A stretch of 64,000 nt of DNA from the NCBI GenBank assembly GCA_012729555.1, contig JAAYCX010000010.1, forward strand, positions 124,001 through 188,000. The letters run 5' to 3'. The notes under the pieces were generated by a model. It ran no database searches. It saw only the letters and a program-made list of their open reading frames with translations, and had not been told where the DNA came from. The position numbers and the translations under genes are program-made. Position 1 is the stretch's first letter. Every line of letters starts with the position of its first letter. Positions 25,382 through 34,939 of the stretch are shown in pieces. This DNA comes from Acidobacteriota bacterium. GTDB taxonomy: Bacteria; Acidobacteriota; UBA6911.

Positions 25382-27100
25382 TTACTGGGCCTGGGCCGGC
25401 CGCTTGGGGAAGGGCTTCTTGGCCATCGGCTGCTGGGGTACCGTCTGCTTCTCGTAGTCGGGCTGCCCCAGGAACGATTCGGTGGCGATGACGTCCTGCA
25501 GGCGGCAGAAGTGCCACGACGCGTCGGCCGTCGTCCATTTCCCGTTCGCGTAATCGGCGCAGCTCTGCGGCTTCTCGAGGGGATATTCCTCGAGCGGGTC
25601 GTCCGCCAGGTTGTAGAAGGTGCAGCTGGCGGTCTCCGGGTTCTCGTCGCAGATGACCTTGTAGGTCTTGTTCCGGGCGGCCGCCTGCTTGAGGTTCGGC
25701 TTCACGGTGCTCACGGGGTTCACGGTTTCCGCGAGCATGTAGCCGCGATTGGGATCGCGCAGGTCTTTGGCCCCCTTGAACAGGACCGGGGTGAGCGAGA
25801 CCGAGTCGAGCGGCACCGTTCCCCTGCCCGTCCGGTCGGGGACCGCCTTGGGCACCTCGAGGCCGCCCAGTTCCAGGATGGTGGAGAACAGGTCCACCCC
25901 GTTGACCCATTCGTCGCTCCGGGAGCCGGCCTTGATGCCGGGTCCCCTCACGGCCATCGAAACGCGGACGCCGCTCTCGTACGCCGTCCCCTTGCTGCGC
26001 CCGCGCCGGGTGATGTACATGTTGTCGATGAACTCCCGCTTTTCGCCGAACATCCAGGTGCCGTTGTCGCCGATGTAGATGACGTAGGTGTTCTTGTCCA
26101 CCCGGTCCACGGTGTCGAGCAGGATGCGGACCATGGAGTCCATCGAGTTGGTCATCGCCCGCATGAGGGCTTCCGAGGAGCAGGACCCGACCTGGGCCGT
26201 GCCGAACTTCCCGTCGGGGCCCATGCATCCCTCCATCTCCTTGCGCGAAATTTCATCCATGGTGTCGGCGTTGGGGATGACCATCGGATTGGGCATCTGC
26301 TGGCCCGTGATATGCGACAGGTTGAACGCGAACCAGACGAACCACGGCTTGTCGGGATCCGTTTTTTCCTGGCGCGTGATCCAGTCGACGGCGTCGGCCG
26401 TCTTCACGACCGGGGCGAAGGTGGTCGGCGCGATCCCGGGCAGGGACCGGACCGGCGCCTTTTCCGTCCGGTACTGGTCGGGAGCGTCGGTGCCGTCCTG
26501 GATGTGGTAGTCCCATTCATGATAGGTCTGGACGCCGCCATGGAGGTTGCCGCGGTAGAGGTCGAAACCCGCTTCCTTCGGTTTCATGCCGGGGTATTGC
26601 CCCAGGCCGGCGATGTGCCACTTGCCGAACGCGGCCGTGGCGTAGCCCCCCTTTTCCTTCAGGTCCCGGACGAAGGAGTGATGGGTCTTGGACAGGTAGC
26701 CCATGTAATCCAGCACGCCGGTCTTGACGGAATAGAGCCCGGTGATCATCGACGTGCGCGTGGGGGAGCAGAAGGTGTTCACCCATGCCTGGGAGAACCG
26801 CATGCCCGACTGCGCCAGGGAGTTGAGGGCCGGGGTGGACGCGGGGCGCCCCTGGATCATCTTGTAGTCGGCGTGATTGTGTCCCGAGGGCCCGTACTGC
26901 CTGACCAGGCCGTCGATCAACCCGGGATACATGTCGCTGCTCGCGTCCACGCCGATGTCGTCGCTGATGATGAGCAGGATGTTGGGGCGCGGACGCGCTC
27001 CGTCCCGGTTCTGCGCCGCGCCCGGGGGCGCGGAAGCCATCGTCAGCGCCGCCAGCAGGGCCAGACCGCGCAGGGTCGTACTGAAGGTTTGAAGTGTCAC
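25382..27100 (-). CDS. Exported arylsulfatase-type sulfatase
   Basis: A 572-residue sulfatase of the alkaline-phosphatase superfamily. The GTG at 27100 follows a ggagggaagg site and begins a signal peptide; an upstream extension of the frame has no secretory character. PNILLIISDDIG holds the first metal Asp pair, CSPTRTSMITG is the Cys-type CxPxR site converted to formylglycine, and IYIGDNGTWMFGEKREF is the second metal/active-site segment (D-N, K). It probably hydrolyses an organic sulfate ester outside the cytoplasm. A maturase (FGE or anSME) is needed and is not in this window. Monocistronic, convergent with the exported protein before it. Confidence 0.9.
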   Translation of the reverse strand: MTLQTFSTTLRGLALLAALTMASAPPGAAQNRDGARPRPNILLIISDDIGVDASSDMYPGLIDGLVRQYGPSGHNHADYKMIQGRPASTPALNSLAQSGMRFSQAWVNTFCSPTRTSMITGLYSVKTGVLDYMGYLSKTHHSFVRDLKEKGGYATAAFGKWHIAGLGQYPGMKPKEAGFDLYRGNLHGGVQTYHEWDYHIQDGTDAPDQYRTEKAPVRSLPGIAPTTFAPVVKTADAVDWITRQEKTDPDKPWFVWFAFNLSHITGQQMPNPMVIPNADTMDEISRKEMEGCMGPDGKFGTAQVGSCSSEALMRAMTNSMDSMVRILLDTVDRVDKNTYVIYIGDNGTWMFGEKREFIDNMYITRRGRSKGTAYESGVRVSMAVRGPGIKAGSRSDEWVNGVDLFSTILELGGLEVPKAVPDRTGRGTVPLDSVSLTPVLFKGAKDLRDPNRGYMLAETVNPVSTVKPNLKQAAARNKTYKVICDENPETASCTFYNLADDPLEEYPLEKPQSCADYANGKWTTADASWHFCRLQDVIATESFLGQPDYEKQTVPQQPMAKKPFPKRPAQAQ

Positions 27101-27305
27101 CGTGTCCTTCCCTCCGTATGGTGGTGAGCCTATGGGTATTGGGATACTGTGGCATCCTACCCGTTTTGTTGTCAATCCCCGATTGGCCATCCTCCGGGGC
27201 GGAGCGAAAACCGGTACGGATCCCCAAGGCCTTCGGCTACAATGGCGCCGTGGCCGTGAGGGGACGGTCCCTGGCGCCACGGCTGGTCGGAGGGGGTGAG
27301 ATTTC

Positions 27306-27944
27306 ATGGCGGATTACGAGGCGCTGCAGGCGAAACTGAGGGAGCTGGCCGGGCGGGAATGGGACATGACCGCGATCGAGGCCCGGTGCCGGGAGGCCGT
27401 CGCGGCGGGATTCCGCCGGAGGCTCCCCCGCCCGGATGAGGCCGTGCGCGAGCGGGAGCGGATCCTAGCCCGGGTCGAGCTGCGGGCCGAGGAGTACAAC
27501 TGCTTCGCAAGGAACTGCGCGCGCAGCACGGCGCTGGCCGTGATGGAGGAATTCGGACTGGGGAGCGTCGAGGTCCTGCGCGCCCTCTCCCCGTTCCCCG
27601 GCTTCGGAAGCACCGGCTGGATGTGCGGGGGGGTCACGGGGGGCCTCGTCGCCATCGGGCTCTACCGGGGGAGCGACGACCTGGGGGACCGGGAGGCCGT
27701 GGGGGCTACCATGAGGCTGGCGAAGCGGTTCATGGAGCGGTTCGGGGAGACGGTGGGCGCCTACACCTGCCCCAAGATCCAGGAGGACGTCGTCTTCGGC
27801 CGGTACATGGACCCGGGCGCCAGCCCGGAAAACATGGCGAGGTTCGAGCGGGAGAAGGGGTTTGAAAAGTGCGGCCTGCTCCCGGGGATCGGGGCGAGGA
27901 TCGCGACGGAGATCATTCTCGAGGACGTCGTCGAAAACGGCTGA
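27306..27944 (+). CDS. C_GCAxxG_C_C-family redox/metal protein
   Basis: A 212-residue soluble protein of the family named after its Cys pattern. YNCFARNCARSTALAV is the first Cys block (N-C-A-x-x), MCGGVTGGLVAIGLY the CGGxTGG block with its Gly-rich turn, and CPKIQEDVVFG and KCGLLPG carry the later Cys residues. Members are widespread in anaerobes, often with no known activity, and are thought to bind metal or an Fe-S cluster. It ends 19 bases from the sigma-54 activator gene, which runs the other way. The ATG at 27306 follows gggggtgag. Role unknown. Confidence 0.82.
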   Translation: MADYEALQAKLRELAGREWDMTAIEARCREAVAAGFRRRLPRPDEAVRERERILARVELRAEEYNCFARNCARSTALAVMEEFGLGSVEVLRALSPFPGFGSTGWMCGGVTGGLVAIGLYRGSDDLGDREAVGATMRLAKRFMERFGETVGAYTCPKIQEDVVFGRYMDPGASPENMARFEREKGFEKCGLLPGIGARIATEIILEDVVENG

Positions 27945-27963
27945 CGGCCCGGACCGCCCTGGG

Positions 27964-29346
<1,383 letters not shown>

Positions 29347-29352
29347 GGCTTG

Positions 29353-30264
29353 TCAGACTTCCATGATTGCGGGGGCCGCACGGCTGTCCTGCACTTCGGC
29401 CAGGGTGCTCCAGACGGCACGGATGTCCTCGGCCGCCCCCCCCCCGTACTCCACGACCGTAATCCCCCGGACCTGGGCGTCGGTGACGGCCCGGTCGTAG
29501 CGGATCCTGCCTGCCAGCGAGACGCCGGACGCTTGCGCGGCGGCCTCGATCTGTTCGGTCATCTGCGGGTTGAGCTCCCATTTATTGACGCAGACGAAGG
29601 CCGGGACGGCGAAGTGCCGGGTCAGGTCGAGCACCCTTTGCATGTCGTGGATGCCCGAAAGGGTGGGCTCCACCGCGATGAGGGCGAGCGAACTGCCGGT
29701 GATGGAGGCGATGACGGGACAGGCGATCCCGGGCGGCCCGTCCACCAGGATCCATCGCGCCCCGCGGGCCTCGGCGATCCTGCGGGCCTCCTTGCGGACG
29801 GTCGACACCAGCTTCCCGGAATTTTCCGCCCCGATCCCCAGCTGCGCGTAGATCATCGGGCCGAAGCGGGTTTCGCCCGTGCGGTATTCCCCGCACACCC
29901 GCTGCGGGAAATCGATGGCCTGCTCGGGGCAGAACCGGACGCAGACGCCGCACCCCTCGCAGGCGACGGCGTCCACGGCATAGTGGGCCTTGCGCCCGTT
30001 TTTGAAGACCGGGCGGACGGCGTCGTAGCGGCACACGTCGCGGCAGATGCCGCAGGCGATGCAATCGCCGGACCGGATGGAGGCTTCGTGGCCGCTCCGG
30101 AACTCCCGGGTGTCGAGGACTTTGGGCGACAACACCAGGTGGAGGTCCGAGGCGTCGACATCGCAGTCGGCGATCACGGCGTCCCCGGCCAGGGCGGCGA
30201 AGGAGGCGGTCAGGCTGGTCTTGCCGGTCCCCCCCTTGCCGCTGATCACGACCAGTTCTTTCAT
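29353..30264 (-). CDS. MinD/Mrp-type ATPase with inserted ferredoxin domain (second copy)
   Basis: A 303-residue P-loop ATPase. The deviant Walker A KGGTGKT opens the protein, ADCDVDASDLH is switch I and VDGPPGIACPV is switch II. Residues ~65-110 carry two [4Fe-4S] motifs, CIACGICRDVC and CEGCGVCVRFC. Proteins of this make-up occur as pairs in the orange protein operons of Desulfovibrio and next to nitrogenase-cofactor-like genes, where they may insert clusters or position a complex. The start overlaps the stop of the first MinD gene (ATGA), so the two are coupled. NifH-like redox chemistry is possible but unproven. Confidence 0.9.
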   Translation of the reverse strand: MKELVVISGKGGTGKTSLTASFAALAGDAVIADCDVDASDLHLVLSPKVLDTREFRSGHEASIRSGDCIACGICRDVCRYDAVRPVFKNGRKAHYAVDAVACEGCGVCVRFCPEQAIDFPQRVCGEYRTGETRFGPMIYAQLGIGAENSGKLVSTVRKEARRIAEARGARWILVDGPPGIACPVIASITGSSLALIAVEPTLSGIHDMQRVLDLTRHFAVPAFVCVNKWELNPQMTEQIEAAAQASGVSLAGRIRYDRAVTDAQVRGITVVEYGGGAAEDIRAVWSTLAEVQDSRAAPAIMEV

Positions 30265-31148
30265 GACACCCCCGGGGCGGACCCGCCGCAGGGGGGCGGA
30301 GCCGCAGCGCGGTTCTGGATCCTGGAGATGACCGAGGAACAGAGCCGCTCGAAGGATTCCCTGAGTTCGGGCACCGCCTCGACGATCAGCCTGCCGCGGG
30401 AGTAGGCCTCGGCCACCCTGCGATCGTCGGGGATTTCGAGCAGGACCGGGATGTGCTCCTTCCTGCAGAACTCCCGGACCATGGCGTCGCGCGAGGTCGT
30501 CCGGTTGATCACGACCCCGAAATCGAGGTGGAGCAGGCGCATGGTGGCCACGGCCAGCTTCAGGTCGTGCAGCCCGAAAGGGGTCGATTCGGTGACGAGG
30601 ACGGCGTAATCGCACCCCTTCACCGCGGCGATCACCGGGCAGGAGGTCCCCGGGGGACAGTCGATGATGGTCACCCCTTCCTCCGCGATGTGCTGTTTGA
30701 CGGCCCGGATCAGGGGAGGACTCTGCGCCTCCCCCACGTCGAGACGGCCCTGGACGAACTGCACGTGGCCGCTCGTCCCCGTTTCGACGGTGCCGATCTC
30801 GCGCTCGGCCTCGGTGATGGCCCCGGTGGGGCAGACCCTGAGGCACCCGCCGCACCCATGGCAGAGGGAGGGGAACACCAGGGGTTTCGTCTTCAGCGAA
30901 ACGATGGCGTTGAACTGGCAGATGCGGCCGCATTCGCCGCAGTTGTTGCACAGTTCTTCGTTGATGACGGGCACCGGAAGCGTGGCCCGTTCGCCGCCGT
31001 CAGCATCGGGTTTCAGGAAGATGTGGCAGTTGGGTTCCTCGACATCGCAATCCAGCAGCCGCACGGGCTTCTGCAGGCACATGGCAAGATTGGCCGCAAT
31101 GGTCGTTTTCCCGGTCCCCCCTTTCCCGGAAGCGATGGCGATGATCAT
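30261..31148 (-). CDS. MinD/Mrp-type ATPase with inserted ferredoxin domain (first copy)
   Basis: A 295-residue paralogue of the next gene. Walker A is KGGTGKT, switch I LLDCDVEEPNCH and switch II IIDCPPGTSCPV; two [4Fe-4S] motifs lie at ~65-115 (CNNCGECGRIC and CHGCGGCLRVC). FGLHDLKLAVATMRLL is the usual MinD helix. Its start overlaps the NifX-like gene stop by four bases and its stop overlaps the next MinD start by four bases, so the three genes are tightly coupled. In Desulfovibrio vulgaris two such ATPases, with a NifX-like orange protein, form the ORP complex. Binding of its partners is inference. Confidence 0.9.
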   Translation of the reverse strand: MIIAIASGKGGTGKTTIAANLAMCLQKPVRLLDCDVEEPNCHIFLKPDADGGERATLPVPVINEELCNNCGECGRICQFNAIVSLKTKPLVFPSLCHGCGGCLRVCPTGAITEAEREIGTVETGTSGHVQFVQGRLDVGEAQSPPLIRAVKQHIAEEGVTIIDCPPGTSCPVIAAVKGCDYAVLVTESTPFGLHDLKLAVATMRLLHLDFGVVINRTTSRDAMVREFCRKEHIPVLLEIPDDRRVAEAYSRGRLIVEAVPELRESFERLCSSVISRIQNRAAAPPPCGGSAPGVS

Positions 31149-31510
31149 TTCCAGTGGCCCCTGACGTCGGAGGCGGCGGCCGTCCGGAGCTGGCCGGCCT
31201 GGAACTTTTCGATGGCCTGACCTACCGTGAGCCCGTCGGCGCCGGTGTAGATCGCGATCCCGGCGGCGGAGAGGGTCTGGAAGGCGTTGGGGCCGCAGTG
31301 GCCCGTGATCAATGCCCCGGACCCCAGGCTCGAGAGGGTCTCGGCGGCCTTGATGCCCGCGCCCTGCGCCGCGTTGAGGCTCTGCTCGTTGGAGACCACC
31401 TCGAACTTTTTCGTTTCCGTATCATAGAGAATGAACTGCGCCGCCCGTCCGAAGCGGGGGTCCACCATGGAATCGAGGGTGTTCCCCTGGGAGCTGATGG
31501 TGATTTTCAT
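31145..31510 (-). CDS. NifX/NifB-C-terminal-like (dinitrogenase cofactor-type) protein, first gene of the minus operon
   Basis: A 121-residue protein of the Fe-Mo-Co biosynthesis NifX/NafY fold. KITISSQGNTLDSMVDPRFGRA is the N-terminal family block, LITGHCGPNAFQTLSAAGIAIY the core with a conserved Cys-containing loop. In ORP systems a protein of this fold binds a Mo-Cu-S cluster; in nitrogen fixers it carries cofactor precursors. There is no nifHDK here, so a nitrogenase link is unlikely. The ATG at 31510 follows an aaggagg site. Upstream at 31579-31594 is a near-perfect sigma-54 promoter giving a ~58-base leader. It is the head of a four-gene operon with two ATPases and the activator. Confidence 0.88.
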   Translation of the reverse strand: MKITISSQGNTLDSMVDPRFGRAAQFILYDTETKKFEVVSNEQSLNAAQGAGIKAAETLSSLGSGALITGHCGPNAFQTLSAAGIAIYTGADGLTVGQAIEKFQAGQLRTAAASDVRGHWK

Positions 31511-31578
31511 TCGGTTAAGACCTCCTTGGATAAAGACCGTTGCGCGGCGCCGTACCCCGGCGCCACCCCGAATGTCAA

Positions 31579-31594
31579 TGCAGGAGTCGTGCCA
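31579..31594 (-). promoter_or_regulatory. Sigma-54 promoter of the NifX-MinD-MinD-activator operon
   Basis: Minus-strand TGGCACGACTCCTGCA matches the TGGCACG-N4-TTGC(A/T) consensus at every position but one. The -24 GG and -12 GC are correctly spaced. The start site would be near 31568, 57 bases before the ATG at 31510. Confidence 0.85.
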
Positions 31595-31667
31595 GAAGCC
31601 CGAGACCCCCGCCGGGGCCAAAAACGGGGGATTTCGACCCGCCGGATGCCGGAGGGGGGGGCGGCCA

Positions 31668-31680
31668 TTGCAAAATGCCC
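31668..31680. promoter_or_regulatory. TGCA-WWW-TGCA operator-like site between divergent sigma-54 promoters
   Basis: The sequence TTGCAAAATGCCC contains TGCA-AAA-TGC(c). It lies ~106 bases upstream of the predicted minus start site and ~116 upstream of the plus start site, the usual position of a shared enhancer for a sigma-54 activator. The same motif recurs at 40001, 41862 and 41894. Confidence 0.6.
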
Positions 31681-31763
31681 GCAGTGGCGCGGTTGGATTC
31701 GGTTATATTGCATGGGTATCGGGCCCCCATGGGGAAAAAGGCCGCAAAGACGGCTGGAGGGTC

Positions 31764-31779
31764 TGGCACGCCATTTGCA
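31764..31779 (+). promoter_or_regulatory. Sigma-54 promoter of the NifX-radical SAM operon
   Basis: TGGCACGCCATTTGCA is an exact match to the -24/-12 consensus TGGCACG-N4-TTGCA. Counting from the -12 C at 31778 the start site falls near 31790, one base before the ATG at 31791, so the transcript would be leaderless or nearly so. Confidence 0.88.
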
Positions 31780-31790
31780 ACGCCGAAGGC

Positions 31791-32186
31791 ATGAGAGTCG
31801 CAATCCCCCTGTGGGAAGGACGGGTTTCCCCGGTTTTCGACGAGGCCAGCAGGATCCTGCTCGTGGATGTCGAGCAGGGGCGGGAGCGGCATCGGCGGGA
31901 AGAGGCGCTCGTGGCGCACAACCCGTTCGAGCGGGCCGAGTTGTTCCCCCGGTTGGGGGTGGAGGTCCTGGTCTGCGGCATGATATCCCAGACCCAGCGG
32001 GCGGCCCTCTCCTCCGCCGGCATCCGGATCATTCCCCACATCTGCGGTTCGATGGACGAGGTGATCGGCGCGGTCCTCGACGGGAGAATCGAAAGCGGCG
32101 CCCTGCTGATGCCCGGGTGCGGCGGTGATCGCGTCCGGCGCCGGCGCTGCCGTTCGGCGCGGGAAAAGACGCGCGGAGTCGAATGA
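31791..32186 (+). CDS. NifX-like protein, first gene of the plus operon
   Basis: A 131-residue protein of the dinitrogenase-cofactor (NifX/NafY) family. RVAIPLWEGRVSPVFDEASRIL is the typical start, LGVEVLVCGMISQTQRAALSSAGI the core with its Cys, and the C terminus is basic (RVRRRRCRSAREK), unlike the other two NifX-like proteins of the cluster. It is preceded directly by a perfect sigma-54 promoter at 31764-31779. Its stop overlaps the radical SAM start by four bases. It faces the NifX-MinD operon across a 280-base spacer. A role in binding or delivering a metal-sulfur cluster is inferred from family and context. Confidence 0.85.
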   Translation: MRVAIPLWEGRVSPVFDEASRILLVDVEQGRERHRREEALVAHNPFERAELFPRLGVEVLVCGMISQTQRAALSSAGIRIIPHICGSMDEVIGAVLDGRIESGALLMPGCGGDRVRRRRCRSAREKTRGVE

Positions 32187-33151
32187 TGGAGCGTTGCCGT
32201 TACATCTACGGGCCTGTCCCGTCGCGCCGCCTGGGGCGGTCCCTGGGCCTCGACCTCGTGCCCTACAAGACCTGCAGCTACGACTGTGTCTACTGCCACC
32301 TGGGCAGGACCACCGACAAGACCGTCGAGCGGAGGGAGTATGTCCCCGTCGCCGATCTTCTCGAGGAGTTGAGGCGAAAGCTGGCCGAGGGGAAGGAGGC
32401 CGATTACGTCAGTCTTGCGGGGTCGGGGGAGCCGACGCTCCACAGCGGAATGGGGGAGTTGATCCGCAGGATCAAGGAAATGTCCGATATCCCGCTGGCC
32501 GTGTTCACCAATGGTTCCCTTTTGTGGAAGCCGGAAGTCCGGGAGGCGCTCGCGGGGGCCGATCTCGTGCTCCCGTCGCTGGACGCCGGGGACGGGGACC
32601 TCTTCCATTACGTGAACCGCCCGCACGAGGAGGTCACCTTCGAGCGGATGGTCGAAGGGCTCGAGGCGTTCACCCGGGGATTCCGCGGTCGGGTATGGAT
32701 GGAAGTCCTGCTTCTCGGAGGTGTTACCGGGATCCGGGGCGAGGTCGAAAAGATCGCGCGCCATCTCTCTCGCTGCCGCGTCGACCGGATTCAGCTGAGC
32801 ACGGTGGCGCGCCCTCCCGCCGAAGGGTTCGCCCGGCCGGTAACCCGGGAGCAGTTGAGCCGCCTGCAGGAAATCTTTGCGGGCAGGTCCGAGATCATCG
32901 CCCCCCCCGCAGCGGATGAGGACGGGCCTCCCGGCCCGGGGGCCCCGTACGGCTCCGTCCCCTCCGGGGATGCGGTAATGGCGCTGCTCGAGCGGCGCCC
33001 CGCGACACCCGGGGACATCGCCCGCGGCCTCGGCATGCATCCGATGGAGGCGCTGAAGCTGCTCGAGGCCCTGAAGGCGGCCGGCAGGGTCGAAACCGTT
33101 TCGACCGGGGGACGGACTTTCTACGCCGTCCCGGGGCATAAGCGATTATAA
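32183..33151 (+). CDS. Radical SAM protein with C-terminal winged-helix-like domain
   Basis: A 322-residue radical SAM enzyme. CSYDCVYC at ~31-38 is the CxxxCxxC site of the [4Fe-4S]-SAM cluster, LAGSGEPTLHS the GGE-like SAM-binding motif and FTNGSLL a typical core strand. The last ~70 residues (GDAVMALLERRPATPGDIARGLG) look like a helix-turn-helix extension, as seen in the DUF of radical SAM proteins near metal-cluster genes. It is coupled to the NifX-like gene by an ATGA overlap. Substrate unknown; it probably modifies a protein or builds part of a cofactor. It is not a pyruvate formate-lyase activase type by sequence context. Confidence 0.9.
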   Translation: MMERCRYIYGPVPSRRLGRSLGLDLVPYKTCSYDCVYCHLGRTTDKTVERREYVPVADLLEELRRKLAEGKEADYVSLAGSGEPTLHSGMGELIRRIKEMSDIPLAVFTNGSLLWKPEVREALAGADLVLPSLDAGDGDLFHYVNRPHEEVTFERMVEGLEAFTRGFRGRVWMEVLLLGGVTGIRGEVEKIARHLSRCRVDRIQLSTVARPPAEGFARPVTREQLSRLQEIFAGRSEIIAPPAADEDGPPGPGAPYGSVPSGDAVMALLERRPATPGDIARGLGMHPMEALKLLEALKAAGRVETVSTGGRTFYAVPGHKRL

Positions 33152-33152
33152 T
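33147..33152 (+). promoter_or_regulatory. Possible internal -10 box before the CoA-disulfide reductase gene
   Basis: TATAAT at the end of the radical SAM gene, 49 bases before the ATG at 33201. No convincing -35 element is visible. Confidence 0.3.
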
Positions 33153-33200
33153 CATGGCCGGTTTCGGTCGATCCGGCGCGCCGCCGGGAAAGGAGAGAGC

Positions 33201-34889
33201 GTGAAAGTCGTCATCATCGGGGGGGTGGCCGCGGGCCCCAAAGCCGCGTCGAAGATCATCCGCATGGTGCCGGACGCCCATGTCACCATCATCGAAAAGG
33301 GGTCGTTCCTCTCCTACGCGGGATGCGGCCTCCCCTATTACGTGTCGGGCGAGATCAAGGAACAGCGGGAACTGATGGAGACCTCGGCCGGCGTGATCCG
33401 GGACACCGCGTTCTTCCGGAACGTGAAAAACCTCGAGGTCCGGAGCGGCACCGAGGCGCTCGAGATCGACCGCGCCGCCCGGCGCGTCCGCATCAAGGAC
33501 CTGGCCACGCGGCAGGAGTCGACGCTCGAATACGACAAGCTGGTGCTGGCCACCGGGGCGACCCCCGTGATCCCCCCGATCCCCGGGGTGGACAAGGGGA
33601 ACGTCTTCACGCTTCACGGCGTCCACGACGCCGAGGGGATCAAGAGCGTGCTCGCCGAGCGCACGGCCAAGGACGTGGTCGTCGTCGGCGGCGGCCTGAT
33701 CGGGGTGGAGGCCACCGAAGCCCTGGTGACGCACGGCTGCCGGGTCACCATCGTGGAGATGATGCCGCAGATCCTCGGCATGCTCGACTGGGAGATGGCG
33801 CGCCTGGTCGAAAACTACATGGAATCGAAGGGGGTACGCGTCCTGACCGACACCCGGGCGATGGCGCTCGAGGACCGTGGCGGCGGGGGGAATGTCACCC
33901 ACGTGAAGACGGACAAGGGGGAGATACCCGCCGACATGGTCATCCTCGCCATCGGGGTGCGGCCCAACGTGGCGCTCGCCCGGCAGGCGGGGCTCGAGAT
34001 CGGGGACAAGACCCGCGCCATCCGCGTCAACGACCACCTCCAGACCTCGGACCCCGACATCTACGCCGCGGGGGATTGCGTCGAGTGCGTCGACCGGATC
34101 ACGGGGGAGGCGTGCTTCGTGCCGCTCGGTTCCACGGCCAACAAGCAGGGGCGCGTGGTCGCCGTCAACATCTGCGGCGGCGACGAGGCCTTTCCGGGCA
34201 TCGTCGGGAGCTCGATCTGCAAGGTCTTCGATTATTGCGCCGGGCGGACCGGGTTGACGGAACGGGCGGCTGCAAGCGCGGGGTACGAGGTGATCAGCGC
34301 GATGGTCCCGGGTTCAGACAGGGCCCATTACATGTCCGAGTCCAAACCGCTCCTGGTGAAGATGGTGGCCGACCGGAAGACCGGGAGGCTGCTGGGGGTG
34401 CAGATCACGGGGCCCGGGGAAGGGGCCAAGCGGATCGACGTGGCGGCCACCGCGGTCACGGCGGGGATGACGATCGACGACGTCGCCGGGCTGGATCTCA
34501 GCTACGCCCCCCCCTACGCCTCCGCGATGGACAACCTCATCACGGCGGCCAACGTCGTGCGCAACAAGCGCGACGGTTTCATGGTCGGGATCACGGCCGA
34601 GGAACTCCAGCGCAAACTCCAGGCAAGCGAGGACTTCTTCCTGCTCGATGCCCGCTCCCCGGAGGAGTACGCGGAGGTGCGGCTCCCTAAATCCACCCTG
34701 GTCCCGCTCGGCGCCCTGCGCCGGAGGCTGGCGGAGATCCCGCGCGACAAGGAGGTCGTCTGCTATTGCGCCATTTCGCTCCGGGGATACGAAGCGTCGC
34801 GCGTCCTGGCCGGGGCGGGATTCGGCAACGTGAAGGTTCTCGACGGCGGGCTGGCCATGTGGCCGTTTGAGAAGGAAATGGGCTCCTGA
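33201..34889 (+). CDS. CoA-disulfide reductase/NADH oxidase-like flavoprotein fused to rhodanese
   Basis: A 562-residue fusion. Residues ~1-450 are a pyridine nucleotide-disulfide reductase of the CoADR/Npsr group: FAD loop IIGGVAAGPKAASK, the redox Cys in SYAGCGLPYYVSG, the NAD(P)H loop VVVVGGGLIGVEATE and the FAD loop DIYAAGDCVEC. Residues ~460-560 are a rhodanese with an active-site Cys in CYCAISLRGYEAS. Family members reduce CoA persulfides, polysulfide or NADH-linked disulfides and often carry sulfane sulfur. In this operon it could supply or handle sulfur for metal-sulfur cluster assembly; that is inference. It starts 50 bases after the radical SAM gene behind aaggagagag and is followed by a strong hairpin. 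Confidence 0.92.
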   Translation: MKVVIIGGVAAGPKAASKIIRMVPDAHVTIIEKGSFLSYAGCGLPYYVSGEIKEQRELMETSAGVIRDTAFFRNVKNLEVRSGTEALEIDRAARRVRIKDLATRQESTLEYDKLVLATGATPVIPPIPGVDKGNVFTLHGVHDAEGIKSVLAERTAKDVVVVGGGLIGVEATEALVTHGCRVTIVEMMPQILGMLDWEMARLVENYMESKGVRVLTDTRAMALEDRGGGGNVTHVKTDKGEIPADMVILAIGVRPNVALARQAGLEIGDKTRAIRVNDHLQTSDPDIYAAGDCVECVDRITGEACFVPLGSTANKQGRVVAVNICGGDEAFPGIVGSSICKVFDYCAGRTGLTERAAASAGYEVISAMVPGSDRAHYMSESKPLLVKMVADRKTGRLLGVQITGPGEGAKRIDVAATAVTAGMTIDDVAGLDLSYAPPYASAMDNLITAANVVRNKRDGFMVGITAEELQRKLQASEDFFLLDARSPEEYAEVRLPKSTLVPLGALRRRLAEIPRDKEVVCYCAISLRGYEASRVLAGAGFGNVKVLDGGLAMWPFEKEMGS

Positions 34890-34890
34890 G

Positions 34891-34930
34891 CCGGCGGGGG
34901 GGTGCGGAGTGTCCCGCTCCCCCCCGCCGG
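34891..34930. terminator. Bidirectional hairpin terminator between convergent genes
   Basis: A perfect 12-bp stem (34891-34902 with 34919-34930, ccggcggggggg and its complement) between the rhodanese-fusion stop at 34889 and the phosphatase stop at 34940. There is no long T-run on either side. Confidence 0.6.
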
Positions 34931-34939
34931 TCGGCCGGG

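Noticed and set aside
29353-31148. NifH-like nitrogenase reductase
   Set aside because: The ATPases have inserted ferredoxin motifs and MinD features and no nifDK genes are near, so nitrogen fixation is not supported.
32183-33151. Activase for the glycyl radical enzyme
   Set aside because: It is 8 kb away in another operon, and its C-terminal extension and coupling to a NifX-like gene point to metal-cluster work.
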